Of a DNA stretch of 64,000 nucleotides, positions 50,950 through 59,389 are shown piece after piece; the stretch's first letter is position 1; each line of letters starts with the position of its first letter. Source of the stretch: G963665005 sp963665005 (GTDB taxonomy: Bacteria > Bacillota > Clostridia > Christensenellales > SZUA-584). The notes beneath the pieces are model-generated. The model ran no database searches. It was not told the origin of the DNA and saw nothing but the letters and a program-made list of their open reading frames with translations. The stretch spans positions 1,178,001 through 1,242,000 of the forward strand of contig CAXXTQ010000001.1 in assembly GCA_963665005.2 (NCBI GenBank). Reading direction: 5' to 3'. A program made the position numbers and the translations under genes.

Positions 50950-52203
50950 GTGAAAAGCTTGCTAGATACTCTATCTAATATCGCTTATCTGTTTGAAAAA
51001 GCCTGCTGTATAAAAAGCTTTGTTGTGGATGCGCAAGAGCCTGACGGGCTGCAAAACCGTGAACAAGATTTTTTTTGTGCGGTGTGTGCGAAAGAGCAGT
51101 TAGAGCGAAAAGGGCAGCTGCAATGCGAGAATATTCATAGGCACGGAGTTTTACAGGCTGAAAAATGGGGCGGTAAATATGAGTACCTCTGCCCGGCGGG
51201 GGCGGCGTTTATCTGTGCTGTTATACAAGAAAACGAAGGCGCCAGATACGGAGTTGCGGCAGGGCCGTTTTTAATGGTCGACCTAAATGAATTTATATAT
51301 GAAGACCTTGAACGCTTTTTTATAGGAGAGACAATAAAAAGGCTTAAGACAAAAGCGAAAGAACTGCCGTATTTTCACAGCGGAAGAGTATCTTACTTGG
51401 CAAATATTCTGTCTATGATTACAGCATATGCAGCCGAAAGAGAAAGTTTTCAGCTGCAGATCATGCAGCAGGTGGCAAAGAGCCAGAACGAAGCTTATAA
51501 TTCGCTGTACGGGCTTAAAAATACTAGGGTAAGTGATGAAAATTATCCCATTATGCAGGAAAAGAAACTGCAGCTATATATTTCAAGAGGCGATAAAGCA
51601 GCTTCCCAAAAAGTATTAAACGAAATACTTGGTTCTATATTTTTCTGTTCGGGAGGAAGTTTTGAATATATAAAGGCGCGCATAATAGAACTGGTTGTTA
51701 TTTTATCGAGAGCGGCAATCGAGGGCGGCGCGGATATAAGCGAAGTGTTTGGACTAAACCGTGATTATATAAGCGATGTACAGCATTTTTCGTCGCTCGA
51801 TGACTTAAACCGGTGGCTTGCGGGTGTGCTGATACGATTTACGAGCAGTGTATTCGATTTTTCGACGGCAAAGCATGCAGACCAGATAAAGCGTGTAATA
51901 AAGTATGTGAAAAGAAATCATATGAAAAAGATATCGCTGAATGATATCTCTAACGATACCAATCTGAGCGTCTCATATCTAAGCAAGATTTTCAAGGATG
52001 AGACGGGGCAGAGCTTGAGCGCATATGTTAACCAGATACGCATAGACAGCGCAAAGATGTTTCTTCTGGATGCAAGTATTCCGCTTACTGATGTGGCGTA
52101 TCTGTCGGGGTTTGAAGACCAAAGCTACTTTTCTAAAGTATTTAAAAAGGTTACAAACGTTACACCGGGCAAATACCGGGAAAAGAAAGGCAATATAAAA
52201 TAA
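50950..52203 (+). CDS. AraC-family regulator with PocR-like sensor domain
   Basis: 417 residues, GTG start after GGAGGGC. The N-terminal ~160 residues, with several cysteines (ACCIKSF, FFCAVCAKEQ) and WGGKYEYLCPAGAAF, resemble the PocR ligand-binding domain. The C-terminal ~100 residues hold two helix-turn-helix motifs (ISLNDISNDTNLSVSYLSKIF, then PLTDVAYLSGFEDQSYFSKVFKK). It probably activates the methyl-transfer genes that follow, sensing a methylated substrate or corrinoid. 19 bp upstream of the corrinoid protein gene. Confidence 0.87.
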   Translation: MKSLLDTLSNIAYLFEKACCIKSFVVDAQEPDGLQNREQDFFCAVCAKEQLERKGQLQCENIHRHGVLQAEKWGGKYEYLCPAGAAFICAVIQENEGARYGVAAGPFLMVDLNEFIYEDLERFFIGETIKRLKTKAKELPYFHSGRVSYLANILSMITAYAAERESFQLQIMQQVAKSQNEAYNSLYGLKNTRVSDENYPIMQEKKLQLYISRGDKAASQKVLNEILGSIFFCSGGSFEYIKARIIELVVILSRAAIEGGADISEVFGLNRDYISDVQHFSSLDDLNRWLAGVLIRFTSSVFDFSTAKHADQIKRVIKYVKRNHMKKISLNDISNDTNLSVSYLSKIFKDETGQSLSAYVNQIRIDSAKMFLLDASIPLTDVAYLSGFEDQSYFSKVFKKVTNVTPGKYREKKGNIK

Positions 52204-52222
52204 TACATATGGAGGATTTTTC

Positions 52223-52858
52223 ATGAGTATCGTAACAGAAATCAGTGAATTTTTGCAAAAAGGCAGAGCAAACGATGTTAAAGAGCTTGTTGCAAAAGCT
52301 CTTGAAGAAGGGCTTACCGCGCAGGAGATTATGGATGACGGACTGCTTTCGGGCATGAGCATCATTGGTGAGAAGTTTAAAAACAATGAAGTTTACGTAC
52401 CCGAGGTTTTGATTGCCGCGCGCGCTATGAACGCGGGAATGGATATTTTAAAACCTGTTCTTATATCGTCAGAGGTAAAATCAAAAGGCAAAGCGGTGCT
52501 GGGCACGGTTAAGGGAGACCTTCATGATATAGGCAAGAATCTTGTTAAAATTATGCTTGAAGGCAAAGGCATAGAAGTTGTAGACCTTGGCACGGACGTT
52601 TCTCCGCAGATGTTTGTTGAAACTGCTATCAAAGAGAGCGCAGCCATAATTGCGTGTTCCGCACTTCTCACGACGACCATGACGGTTATGAAAGACGTTG
52701 TCAAAGAAGCAAATGAAAAGGGTTTGCAAGGCAAGGTCAAGATAATGGTCGGCGGCGCTCCCGTTACGCAGAATTTCTGTGACGCGATTGGCGCGGATTA
52801 TTATACGCCCGATGCAGCATCCGCAAGCGATGTTGCTCTGCAAATCTGCGCCGGATAA
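52223..52858 (+). CDS. Corrinoid (cobalamin-binding) methyl-carrier protein
   Basis: 211 residues. An N-terminal four-helix cap (~1-85) carries the B12-binding methionine-synthase-type helices. The Rossmann B12 domain has GTVKGDLHDIGKNL with the D99-x-H101-x-x-G104 motif, in which His is the lower cobalt ligand, then VDLGTDVSP and GGAPVT. It carries methyl groups between a substrate methyltransferase and a corrinoid:acceptor methyltransferase. RBS TGGAGG. Family includes MtbC, MttC and MtmC. Confidence 0.93.
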   Translation: MSIVTEISEFLQKGRANDVKELVAKALEEGLTAQEIMDDGLLSGMSIIGEKFKNNEVYVPEVLIAARAMNAGMDILKPVLISSEVKSKGKAVLGTVKGDLHDIGKNLVKIMLEGKGIEVVDLGTDVSPQMFVETAIKESAAIIACSALLTTTMTVMKDVVKEANEKGLQGKVKIMVGGAPVTQNFCDAIGADYYTPDAASASDVALQICAG

Positions 52859-52927
52859 ATTATAAATTCAAGATTAAAGAAGGAAGCAAAGCCTTCTTTT
52901 TTATAATCATAAAAATGAGGCGGACGA

Positions 52928-53665
52928 GTGAGACTTAAATTAATTGCGTGCAAGGCTTTATATCGTGAATTCAGCTTTTTAACGGCAGCAAGCAAAAATT
53001 TTATTGACGCAACTTATTTAAAGCAAGGGCTGCACGATACTCCTGCGTTTTTGAACGAAGCGCTGCGTGAAGAGATAAGAAAAATCGACCTCGGCGAAGA
53101 TTTATATTCATTTTCTCCGCAGCAGGGCAGGGATTTTGACGCTATACTTTTAGGGTACGGCTTGTGCTCTAACGGTATAGTCGGGCTTTCGTCGCAAAAA
53201 TATAAGATAGTGGTTCCGAAAACGGACGACTGCATTGCGCTTATTTTAGGGTCTTACCGGCAGTATAAAGAATACTTTGATGCGCATTGCGGTACGTACT
53301 GGTACACGCCGTCATGGATTGAAAACGCATACACTCCGTCTCTGCAGATGGAGAGCTTCCGGCTCGAGGAATATACAAAGATATACGGCGAAGACAATGC
53401 GAAATATCTTGTCGAAACAGAAATGATGATAAAAAACTATAACCGCGCCGCGTATGCAGCGTGGGACGAAATAAGCCTTGCTGAATATGAAACATATACA
53501 AAGGAAGCGGCAGAGCATTTCGGCTGGGAGTATGACCGCGTTAAAGCAGATAAGCGGTATTTAGAAGATTTTATCAACGGTAAATGGGACGAACGTTTTT
53601 TGGTTGCTATGCCGGGGCAGAGAATTGAGGCGGACTATGACGGGAATATCATCAAGGCGGTATAA
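52928..53665 (+). CDS. DUF1638-family protein of methyl-transfer clusters
   Basis: 245 residues, GTG start. It opens LKLIACKALYREFSFLTA and holds DAILLGYGLCSNGIVGL, the usual pattern of DUF1638 proteins found next to corrinoid methyltransferase genes. No function is established to my knowledge. The conserved Cys residues (LIACKAL, YGLCSNG) and the KTDDC segment may bind metal or corrinoid. It is directly followed by the activator gene with no gap. Confidence 0.78.
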   Translation: MRLKLIACKALYREFSFLTAASKNFIDATYLKQGLHDTPAFLNEALREEIRKIDLGEDLYSFSPQQGRDFDAILLGYGLCSNGIVGLSSQKYKIVVPKTDDCIALILGSYRQYKEYFDAHCGTYWYTPSWIENAYTPSLQMESFRLEEYTKIYGEDNAKYLVETEMMIKNYNRAAYAAWDEISLAEYETYTKEAAEHFGWEYDRVKADKRYLEDFINGKWDERFLVAMPGQRIEADYDGNIIKAV

Positions 53666-55072
53666 ATGAATATGCAAAAAAATGGTGAGACAAAGGCTGT
53701 ATGTACTGGAGCATGCCTTTTTGGAAAATGCCCGCACAAAGTTTGCATAAGGCATGCGCAAAAAGAAAGGCAGGCTGTCCAGGTTAAAGCGGGCCTTAAT
53801 ATAATGACAAAAACAGCTTTGCCCGATATGGCTTATGATAAAAAGGGTATCGGGGCGGCTGTCGATATAGGTACTACCACAGTGGTGGTATATTTTTATG
53901 ATTGCGCCAACGGGCGTAAAATAGGGCACATAAGCCGGCTTAACGCGCAGGCGACAATAGGCGTAGATGTTATTTCTCGCATACAATACTGCACAGAACA
54001 GCAGCACGGGCTAGAGCTTCTTAACGAAGCTATTATTACAGAGCTTAATGATTTATTTAAAACGCTTGCAGATCAGAATGATATAGATATTCAGGCGATA
54101 GAGCATGTGGTGATTACAGGCAACACGACAATGCTGCATTTACTGGCAAAAATATCACCCTCAAAGATGGGCGTTTCTCCTTTTGAAGCGGCATCGCTTT
54201 TCGGGCAGTATTATAAGGCGAAAGAGCTTGGGCTAAACTGCGAAAACGCAAAGGCTTATTTAACGCCGTGCATATCGGCTTTCGTGGGCGGAGATATAAC
54301 ATCGGCGATAATAGCTTCGGGCATGAAAGGCAGCGGCAAGCTTTGTGTACTGCTCGATATCGGCACAAACGGCGAAGTGGCCCTGGGAGATAAAAACGTT
54401 ATATTTGCTACGTCGACAGCGGCGGGGCCTGCGTTTGAAGGTGCGCATATAAGCTGCGGTATGGCGGGTGTGCCGGGCGCAATAAACAGCGTAAAGGCAT
54501 ATAAGGGCGATTTGGAAATAACGACAATAGGCGAAGCGGCACAAAAGGGAATTTGCGGCTCGGGGCTTCTTGATGCCGTCGCGCTTATGCTCAACATAGG
54601 CTTGATAGACGAGACGGGCAGGATACTCGATGCCTCGGAAGCAAAGCCTGATTTGAAAAATTATTTGACGCAGGCGGGCGGACAGCCTGCCTTGAAAATA
54701 TCAGAAGGAATAGTATTGACGCAAAAAGATATACGCGAAGTACAGATGGCCAAAGCGGCGGTTGCCGCAGGGTTGCTTGCTCTTTTGCACCACGCGCAAA
54801 AAGATATACGCGATGTAGATACCTTCTTTCTTGCGGGCGGTTTTGGCAATTTTCTTGATCCCCAAAGTGCGATACGCGTCGGGCTGCTTCCAAAAGAGGC
54901 CGAAGGAAAAATAAAGCCCATAGGAAACGCCGCGGGAACGGGTGCAGTAATGATGCTTTTAAATGACGAGTATATACATGAAGGAGAAAAGGCAGCCGGA
55001 AGGGGCGAGCATGTCGAGCTTGGAGATAATAAGTATTTTATGGACCAATATGTTAAAAATATGATGTTTTAA
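53666..55072 (+). CDS. ASKHA-domain reductive activator of corrinoid protein (RACE-like), unusual N-terminus
   Basis: 468 residues. From ~residue 60 it is an actin/hexokinase-fold activator: GAAVDIGTTTVVVYF, VVITGNTTMLHLL, LLDIGTNGEVALG and the C-terminal FFLAGGFGNFL. These use ATP to return an inactive Co(II) corrinoid to Co(I). Typical RACE proteins have an N-terminal 2Fe-2S ferredoxin domain and are well over 600 residues. Here it is replaced by a ~30-residue Cys patch (C13, C17, C22, C27), which may hold another iron-sulfur centre. Adjacent to the corrinoid protein and DUF1638 genes. Confidence 0.85.
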   Translation: MNMQKNGETKAVCTGACLFGKCPHKVCIRHAQKERQAVQVKAGLNIMTKTALPDMAYDKKGIGAAVDIGTTTVVVYFYDCANGRKIGHISRLNAQATIGVDVISRIQYCTEQQHGLELLNEAIITELNDLFKTLADQNDIDIQAIEHVVITGNTTMLHLLAKISPSKMGVSPFEAASLFGQYYKAKELGLNCENAKAYLTPCISAFVGGDITSAIIASGMKGSGKLCVLLDIGTNGEVALGDKNVIFATSTAAGPAFEGAHISCGMAGVPGAINSVKAYKGDLEITTIGEAAQKGICGSGLLDAVALMLNIGLIDETGRILDASEAKPDLKNYLTQAGGQPALKISEGIVLTQKDIREVQMAKAAVAAGLLALLHHAQKDIRDVDTFFLAGGFGNFLDPQSAIRVGLLPKEAEGKIKPIGNAAGTGAVMMLLNDEYIHEGEKAAGRGEHVELGDNKYFMDQYVKNMMF

Positions 55073-55089
55073 TTTAAGGAGGGGCAGTT

Positions 55090-55407
55090 TTGATAGAGGT
55101 AAAAGTAAATCCGGGGATATGCGGATTAAATACAATAATAACGACGGAGTCGAATGACGGGCAGAATGCGGCTATTTCTATAAAAACAGAATGCCCAAAT
55201 CTTAAACCGCTTGAAAACGAACTAAAAGAAGCGGATGGGTTTACCGAGTGTTTTGGAAAAATGTGCGATACTAAAACGTACAAACTGGCTAACAAGTATT
55301 GTAAACATACAGCATGCCCGGTACCGTGCGCAATAATAAAAGCAATTGAAGCGGCATGCGGTTTTGCGCTCCCTAAAGACGCATGTATAAGCGTTAAGAA
55401 ATTATAA
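55090..55407 (+). CDS. Cys-rich small protein of the corrinoid cluster
   Basis: 105 residues, TTG start after AAGGAGGGG. At least eight cysteines, including CFGKMC and KYCKHTACPVPCAIIKAIEAAC, suggest a metal or iron-sulfur site. Proteins like this occur beside corrinoid activators but have no assigned function that I know of. It may pass electrons to the activator, whose own ferredoxin domain is missing. Confidence 0.7.
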   Translation: MIEVKVNPGICGLNTIITTESNDGQNAAISIKTECPNLKPLENELKEADGFTECFGKMCDTKTYKLANKYCKHTACPVPCAIIKAIEAACGFALPKDACISVKKL

Positions 55408-55425
55408 TACAAAAACAATTTATGC

Positions 55426-55451
55426 GCGCGGTCGAACTCCGTGCTTTTTTT
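55426..55451 (+). terminator. Probable terminator after the Cys-rich gene
   Basis: GCGCGG (55426-55431) and CCGTGC (55439-55444), one G-T pair, followed by seven T. Confidence 0.65.
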
Positions 55452-55615
55452 GTGCGGCAAAATAGGATATAGAAACGTAAAATTATTGCATGTAAAAGAA
55501 AATATTACAATATCTTGTTACTGACTTGTGCTAAGATTTATTATAAAGAATTAAGAAAGAGGGGCACAATATTTATTGGCTTGGCAGGCGGCTGACGAAT
55601 ATTATACAGGTTATT

Positions 55616-56608
55616 ATGAATATGGAACTATGGTTAAGCGATATAAAAGAGGCGAAGAAAACAAAACCTATGCCGATACTATCATTTCCATCCGTGCGGT
55701 TAACAAGCGAAACGGTAAATTCTTTGGTAAAAGACGGGCAAGTTCAGGCTAAGTGCATAAAGGCATTGATGGACAGGTATGATATGCTCGCGGCGGTTAT
55801 GTTTATGGATCTGTCGGTAGAAGCGCAGGCGTTTGGGAGCCCTGTGGAGTTTGCGGAAGACGAGGTGCCAACCGTTACTTCAAGCATACTCAATTCAGAC
55901 GAAGAAATTGAGAGATTGAAGATACCCGATGTCGGGCAGGCGCGGACGGGCGAGTATGTTAAAGCTGTCTCGGAGACGAAAAAACTTGTGAAAGACAGGC
56001 CTGTATTTGCCGGCGCGATAGGGCCCTTTTCTCTTGCAGGCAGGCTTTTGGATATGACGGAGATTATGATAAAAAGCATGACTGAGCCTGAAACTGTCAA
56101 AAAAGTGCTCGAGAAAGCGACTGAGTTTTTGATTAGATATATTAATGCGTTTAAGAGCGCGGGCGCCGACGGCGTTGTCATAGCGGAGCCTGCCGCTGGG
56201 CTGCTTTCTCCCGAGCTTAACGCAGAATTCTCGGTGCCTTATAATAAACGAATAGTCGATGCCGTGCAGGATGAAAATTTTATTGTGATTTATCACAACT
56301 GCGGAAATGTTGACCCGCTTATAGGAGATATACTAAAGATAGGCGCGAAGGCGCTGCATTTTGGCAACAGCACGGTTATGAAAAATATTCTTTCGCGCAT
56401 TCCATCGGATATTATTGTTATGGGCAATATAGACCCTGCGGGCGAATTCAGGCACGGCACGCCCGCAAGCATTGAGGCGGTAACGACAGGGCTGCTCGAA
56501 GAATGTTCACAATTCAATAATTTTGTATTGTCGTCCGGCTGTGATATACCGCTGCACGCGCCGTTTGAAAATATAGACGCGTTTTTCAAAGCGTGGGAGA
56601 ATTATTAG
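55616..56608 (+). CDS. UroD-type corrinoid methyltransferase (MtaA/MtbA-like)
   Basis: 330 residues of the uroporphyrinogen-decarboxylase superfamily. The HxC...C zinc site of methylcorrinoid:thiol methyltransferases is visible as H227 and C229 (IYHNCGN) and C309 (SSGCDIP). It would move the methyl group from the corrinoid protein to coenzyme-M-like thiol or another acceptor, or act on a methylated substrate in the opposite direction. It lies in its own unit after a terminator. The RBS is weak (AGGTTATT), so the start is less certain. No MttB/MtbB-type substrate methyltransferase is in the window. Confidence 0.85.
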   Translation: MNMELWLSDIKEAKKTKPMPILSFPSVRLTSETVNSLVKDGQVQAKCIKALMDRYDMLAAVMFMDLSVEAQAFGSPVEFAEDEVPTVTSSILNSDEEIERLKIPDVGQARTGEYVKAVSETKKLVKDRPVFAGAIGPFSLAGRLLDMTEIMIKSMTEPETVKKVLEKATEFLIRYINAFKSAGADGVVIAEPAAGLLSPELNAEFSVPYNKRIVDAVQDENFIVIYHNCGNVDPLIGDILKIGAKALHFGNSTVMKNILSRIPSDIIVMGNIDPAGEFRHGTPASIEAVTTGLLEECSQFNNFVLSSGCDIPLHAPFENIDAFFKAWENY

Positions 56609-56639
56609 GCGCTCGCCGGTAACATGGGCTTACAGCTCC

Positions 56640-56692
56640 TGTGCATACTACCCGTTAGACGGGTGGTCATGATTGTAGAAGCCCCCGGCCTA
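56640..56692 (+). other. Probable right-end/omega-RNA remnant of an IS200/IS605-type element, left of the IS3 copy
   Basis: ACCCGT-tag-ACGGGT hairpin (56650-56664), then GTAGAAGCCCCCGGC (56675-56689). The complementary GCCGGGGG is at 57981-57988 on the far side of the IS3 insertion, followed by ATAATTAATCACC. The GAAGCCCC...GGGG hairpin ending is what TnpB-linked right ends commonly show. No tnpB is left. Confidence 0.45.
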
Positions 56693-56751
56693 TGTACTGT
56701 TCCAGAGTTATAGGACAGAAAAGAATACCCCTATCGTAGAATTACTATGAT

Positions 56752-57606
56752 TTAAGCAAACTGACATCGTTTTTCATACGGTGTCAGTTTTGTCTTTAGC
56801 TGAATACGCTCAAAGTTGTAGAAGTGGATGTATTCATCAATCAGCTGTCTGGCTTCATCAAACGTTCTAATCTTTACTCTTCGGATACATTCGGATTTCA
56901 GTATGCTAAAGAAATTTTCAGCCATCGCGTTATCATACGGATTTGCACGTCTTGACATAGACGGTATAATGCCGTACGATTTTGTCAGGTTGAAATACTC
57001 ATGGGAAGTGTATTGAAACCCTTGGTCACTGTGGAGCTGTAACTCCGCAGTGACTGCTTCATTTTCTACAGCAGCTCTTACTGTATCGAGTGTCAGTTTG
57101 ACACTTTGCCGGACATGCGTCTTAAATGCCACAATGCTGTTATCAAATAGATCACGGATTATGGAAAGATACAACGTTCCTTGTCCTGTTTGAATATAGC
57201 TGATATCTGTCACCCACTTTTGATTCGGACGCTGAGCAGAAAATTCTCGATTTAGCAAATTCGGATAACGGTGAAACCGTTGGCCCGCAGGCTTAAATCT
57301 ACGTTGCCGGATCTCGGCAAGAAGTCCGTATTTATGCATGATTCGCCAGATTGTTTTGTAGTTATGAGATATATCCTTTTCTCGTTCCAGCCATATTTGC
57401 ACTCTGCGACACCCATATGTTTTGCCACAGCGTTTTTGGCACTCGGCAATCATCTGAGCAAGCGGCTCGTCTTTATCAGGTTTATCCATTTTACGAACAT
57501 ATGCATAATACCCGCTGCGAGAAACCTTGAAGAAGCGACACATATCACAGATAGAATATTTAGTTTTATGACGATAGATTACACCAAACTTTAACGCAGG
57601 CCTCAC
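56752..57606 (-). CDS. IS3-family transposase OrfB (DDE integrase)
   Basis: 284 residues. HTH-like segment CDMCRFFKVSRSGYYAYVRK at the start, then the rve integrase core with DDE residues in WVTDISYIQ, LHSDQGFQYTS and NAMAENFFSILKSE. It overlaps OrfA by 4 bp (ATGA). The frame is intact, so the element could still be active. Confidence 0.93.
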   Translation of the reverse strand: MRPALKFGVIYRHKTKYSICDMCRFFKVSRSGYYAYVRKMDKPDKDEPLAQMIAECQKRCGKTYGCRRVQIWLEREKDISHNYKTIWRIMHKYGLLAEIRQRRFKPAGQRFHRYPNLLNREFSAQRPNQKWVTDISYIQTGQGTLYLSIIRDLFDNSIVAFKTHVRQSVKLTLDTVRAAVENEAVTAELQLHSDQGFQYTSHEYFNLTKSYGIIPSMSRRANPYDNAMAENFFSILKSECIRRVKIRTFDEARQLIDEYIHFYNFERIQLKTKLTPYEKRCQFA

Positions 57607-57902
57607 TCCCTTTCTGTAGCAGAGAGAAAATCCCGCAGCAACTCATTCTCCATTTTCAGTTTGGCGTTTTCTGTTTCTAACGCTTTCCATGAATTAATAG
57701 GTTTTCTTCTAGGACGGCCTTTTGGCTTTGTAGGTATCTTATCTACATTTATTCTCCGGCGATTGTGCCGTTTTACCAAGTCTTTGATTTGTGACTTGCT
57801 TACACCAAGAGACTCTGCAATCTCAGCGTTACTGATTCCTTCCCCTTTCATTTTGAATATGATCGGTTCCAAATGCTTTAAGTGTGTATATTTTCGTGTC
57901 AT
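57603..57902 (-). CDS. IS3-family transposase OrfA (helix-turn-helix)
   Basis: 99 residues from the ATG at 57902, chosen for GGGGGTAA upstream; longer open frame extends past the IS end and is not used. HTH segment GISNAEIAESLGVSKSQIKDLVKRH binds the IS ends, and a C-terminal leucine-zipper-like helix (ALETENAKLKMENELLRDFL) dimerises. ATGA overlap with OrfB suggests coupled translation rather than the -1 frameshift seen in many IS3 elements. Confidence 0.9.
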   Translation of the reverse strand: MTRKYTHLKHLEPIIFKMKGEGISNAEIAESLGVSKSQIKDLVKRHNRRRINVDKIPTKPKGRPRRKPINSWKALETENAKLKMENELLRDFLSATERE

Positions 57903-58115
57903 ATAAATTACCCCCTGTTGTTTAATCCTACAACAGGGGGTGTTTTTGCTCAATGTCCATTTTCCTTGGAACAGTACATATGCCGGGGGATAATTAATCA
58001 CCGCCTGCAACATAAGAATTAAACGGAGGATTTAGAATAACAAATCACGTTTCTTAATTGCTGCGTGTACTGATTTTTCAAATGTCTAATAAACACAGAA
58101 GTTTACCAATGATCA

Positions 58116-58355
58116 TCAACTGCGTTTTTTGCAGCATATGCAGTATTTATATATCAGCAAGCCAGCTATGAGAATAGCAAAAACGACTGCAAAAATAATC
58201 AGGATAAGCGTTACTGCAGCAAAGACTTCTATGATAGAACCTAGTAACAATCCTAGAGTGAAAGTAAACAGTATTACCAAGAAGCATAACACCTTATCGT
58301 AGCATTGGCATAATGAATTCTGCGGTTGAATGCAACAAAATTGGTCACTATCCAT
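58116..58355 (-). CDS. Small Cys-rich two-helix membrane protein
   Basis: 79 residues from ATG 58355 (AAAGGAGATGA upstream). The N-terminus is Cys-rich (FCCIQPQNSLCQCYDKVLC). Two hydrophobic helices follow (~24-42 and ~46-68), and it ends KYCICCKKRS. Not recognised. The codons and RBS look genuine. The Cys pairs at both ends could sit on the same side of the membrane. Confidence 0.65.
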   Translation of the reverse strand: MDSDQFCCIQPQNSLCQCYDKVLCFLVILFTFTLGLLLGSIIEVFAAVTLILIIFAVVFAILIAGLLIYKYCICCKKRS

Positions 58356-58373
58356 ACATTCATCTCCTTTCAT

Positions 58374-58676
58374 ATGATTTATTATAATATATGCATTATT
58401 TCATAATGAGTGCAAAACGTCTGGTTGCGCTTCGCGGGGCAGCTAATTAGAATTGCAATAAAAAAGGCTCTCGAATTACATAATAACCTTTTAGGTAAGT
58501 TTAATAAAGTGACACTAAAAAAGTGTTGCTTTTTCTTTGTAAAATATTCGTGAATATTGAAGTTTCTCTTGGGCGCGATATTTTATATGAAATATCGGCA
58601 CAAGACTACAACTTGTTTCGGTTGTCTTTTAGTAAAAAAAGTAATAAAGTAATAAAAGATCAAGAAAGGCAATTTT
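58374..58676. other. Intergenic stretch without a supported gene
   Basis: AT-rich. A short open frame begins at 58523 but has no good ribosome binding site and runs through the start of the broken gene below, so I do not call it. Confidence 0.5.
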
Positions 58677-59282
58677 GTGATAACATATACTATTATCGGC
58701 GGCGTAAACGGAGTCGGCAAAAGCAGCCTTACGGGTGTGCTTAAAACCAGCTACGACCTCGGCCGGATTATTGATGTGGATATGCTGGCAAATATATTCT
58801 TGAAATAGACAGTTTCGAGGCGGGAAAAAGAGCAATCACTACTATAAATGATTGCTTGGAAAACGGAATATCTTTTGCGCAGGAAACAACGTTATCGGGG
58901 CATAAAACACTGGATACAGTTTTAAAGGCAAAAAAATGCCGGTTATTTTATTAGAATTTTTTATATTGGGCTCAATACCGTTGATGAGTGTATAAAGCGC
59001 GTCGAAAACAGAATTTCTAAGGGCGGCCATTACATTTCTAAAGATGATTTGGTACGGCGGTTCAACAAGCGGTTTTCAAGCCTGCTGCGTGTGCTGCCAT
59101 ACTGCGATGAGGCTGTTTTTTTCGATAATCAAAATGGATTTGTAAAAGTTGCGGATTTTATAAAGGGCGAATTTCATATTATGGAATCGTCACTTTGGAT
59201 GGCTGAGCTTACTAAGGCAATGGAGCAGCAATTAAATTATAAAAACGCCTATAAGAATCTACCTATCTGGTCGCGTCCATGA
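58677..59282 (+). pseudogene. Zeta-toxin/P-loop kinase-like gene broken by two frameshifts
   Basis: GTG 58677 begins ITYTIIGGVNGVGKSSLTGV, with a Walker A GVNGVGKSS, then IIDVDMLANI and a stop near 58808. The next frame gives EIDSFEAGKRAITTINDCLENG, SFAQETTLSGHKTL and stops near 58950. The third frame continues GYFIRIFYIGLNTVDECIKR, SKGGHYISKDDLVRRF and ends at 59282. The second shift is at an A7 run (58930-58936). In order, these match the zeta toxin/AAA ATPase kinase family. Either a real pseudogene or sequencing error at the homopolymer. Confidence 0.8.
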
Positions 59283-59389
59283 TATGTGATGGGCTGATTG
59301 CTAATTAAAATCAAAAATTGATATAAACTATGTTAAATACAGGGGCAAGTACTAACCACATGGCAGCACTTGCCCTATAATGATGTTTT

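Larger units (their letters stand above)
56693..57977 (-). mobile_element. IS3-family (IS150-group-like) insertion sequence
   Basis: 1285 bp bounded by terminal inverted repeats TGTACTGTTCCA (56693-56704) and TGGAACAGTACA (57966-57977), with further imperfect matches inward. TGTACTG ends resemble IS150. Two transposase ORFs on the minus strand fill it. Flanks give no clean target-site duplication. It lies in the loop of a hairpin (see previous entry). Confidence 0.9.

Noticed and set aside
55560..55750. Alternative frame starting TTG near 55575 after GAGGGG
   Set aside because: It overlaps the well-supported methyltransferase gene in another frame and resembles no family.
56693..57977. Target-site duplication of the IS3 copy
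   Set aside because: Flanking bases (CTA and TAT) do not form a clean repeat, so I do not claim one.
58523..58744. Small ORF overlapping the zeta-toxin-like start
   Set aside because: No RBS and it reads across the P-loop coding region in the wrong frame.
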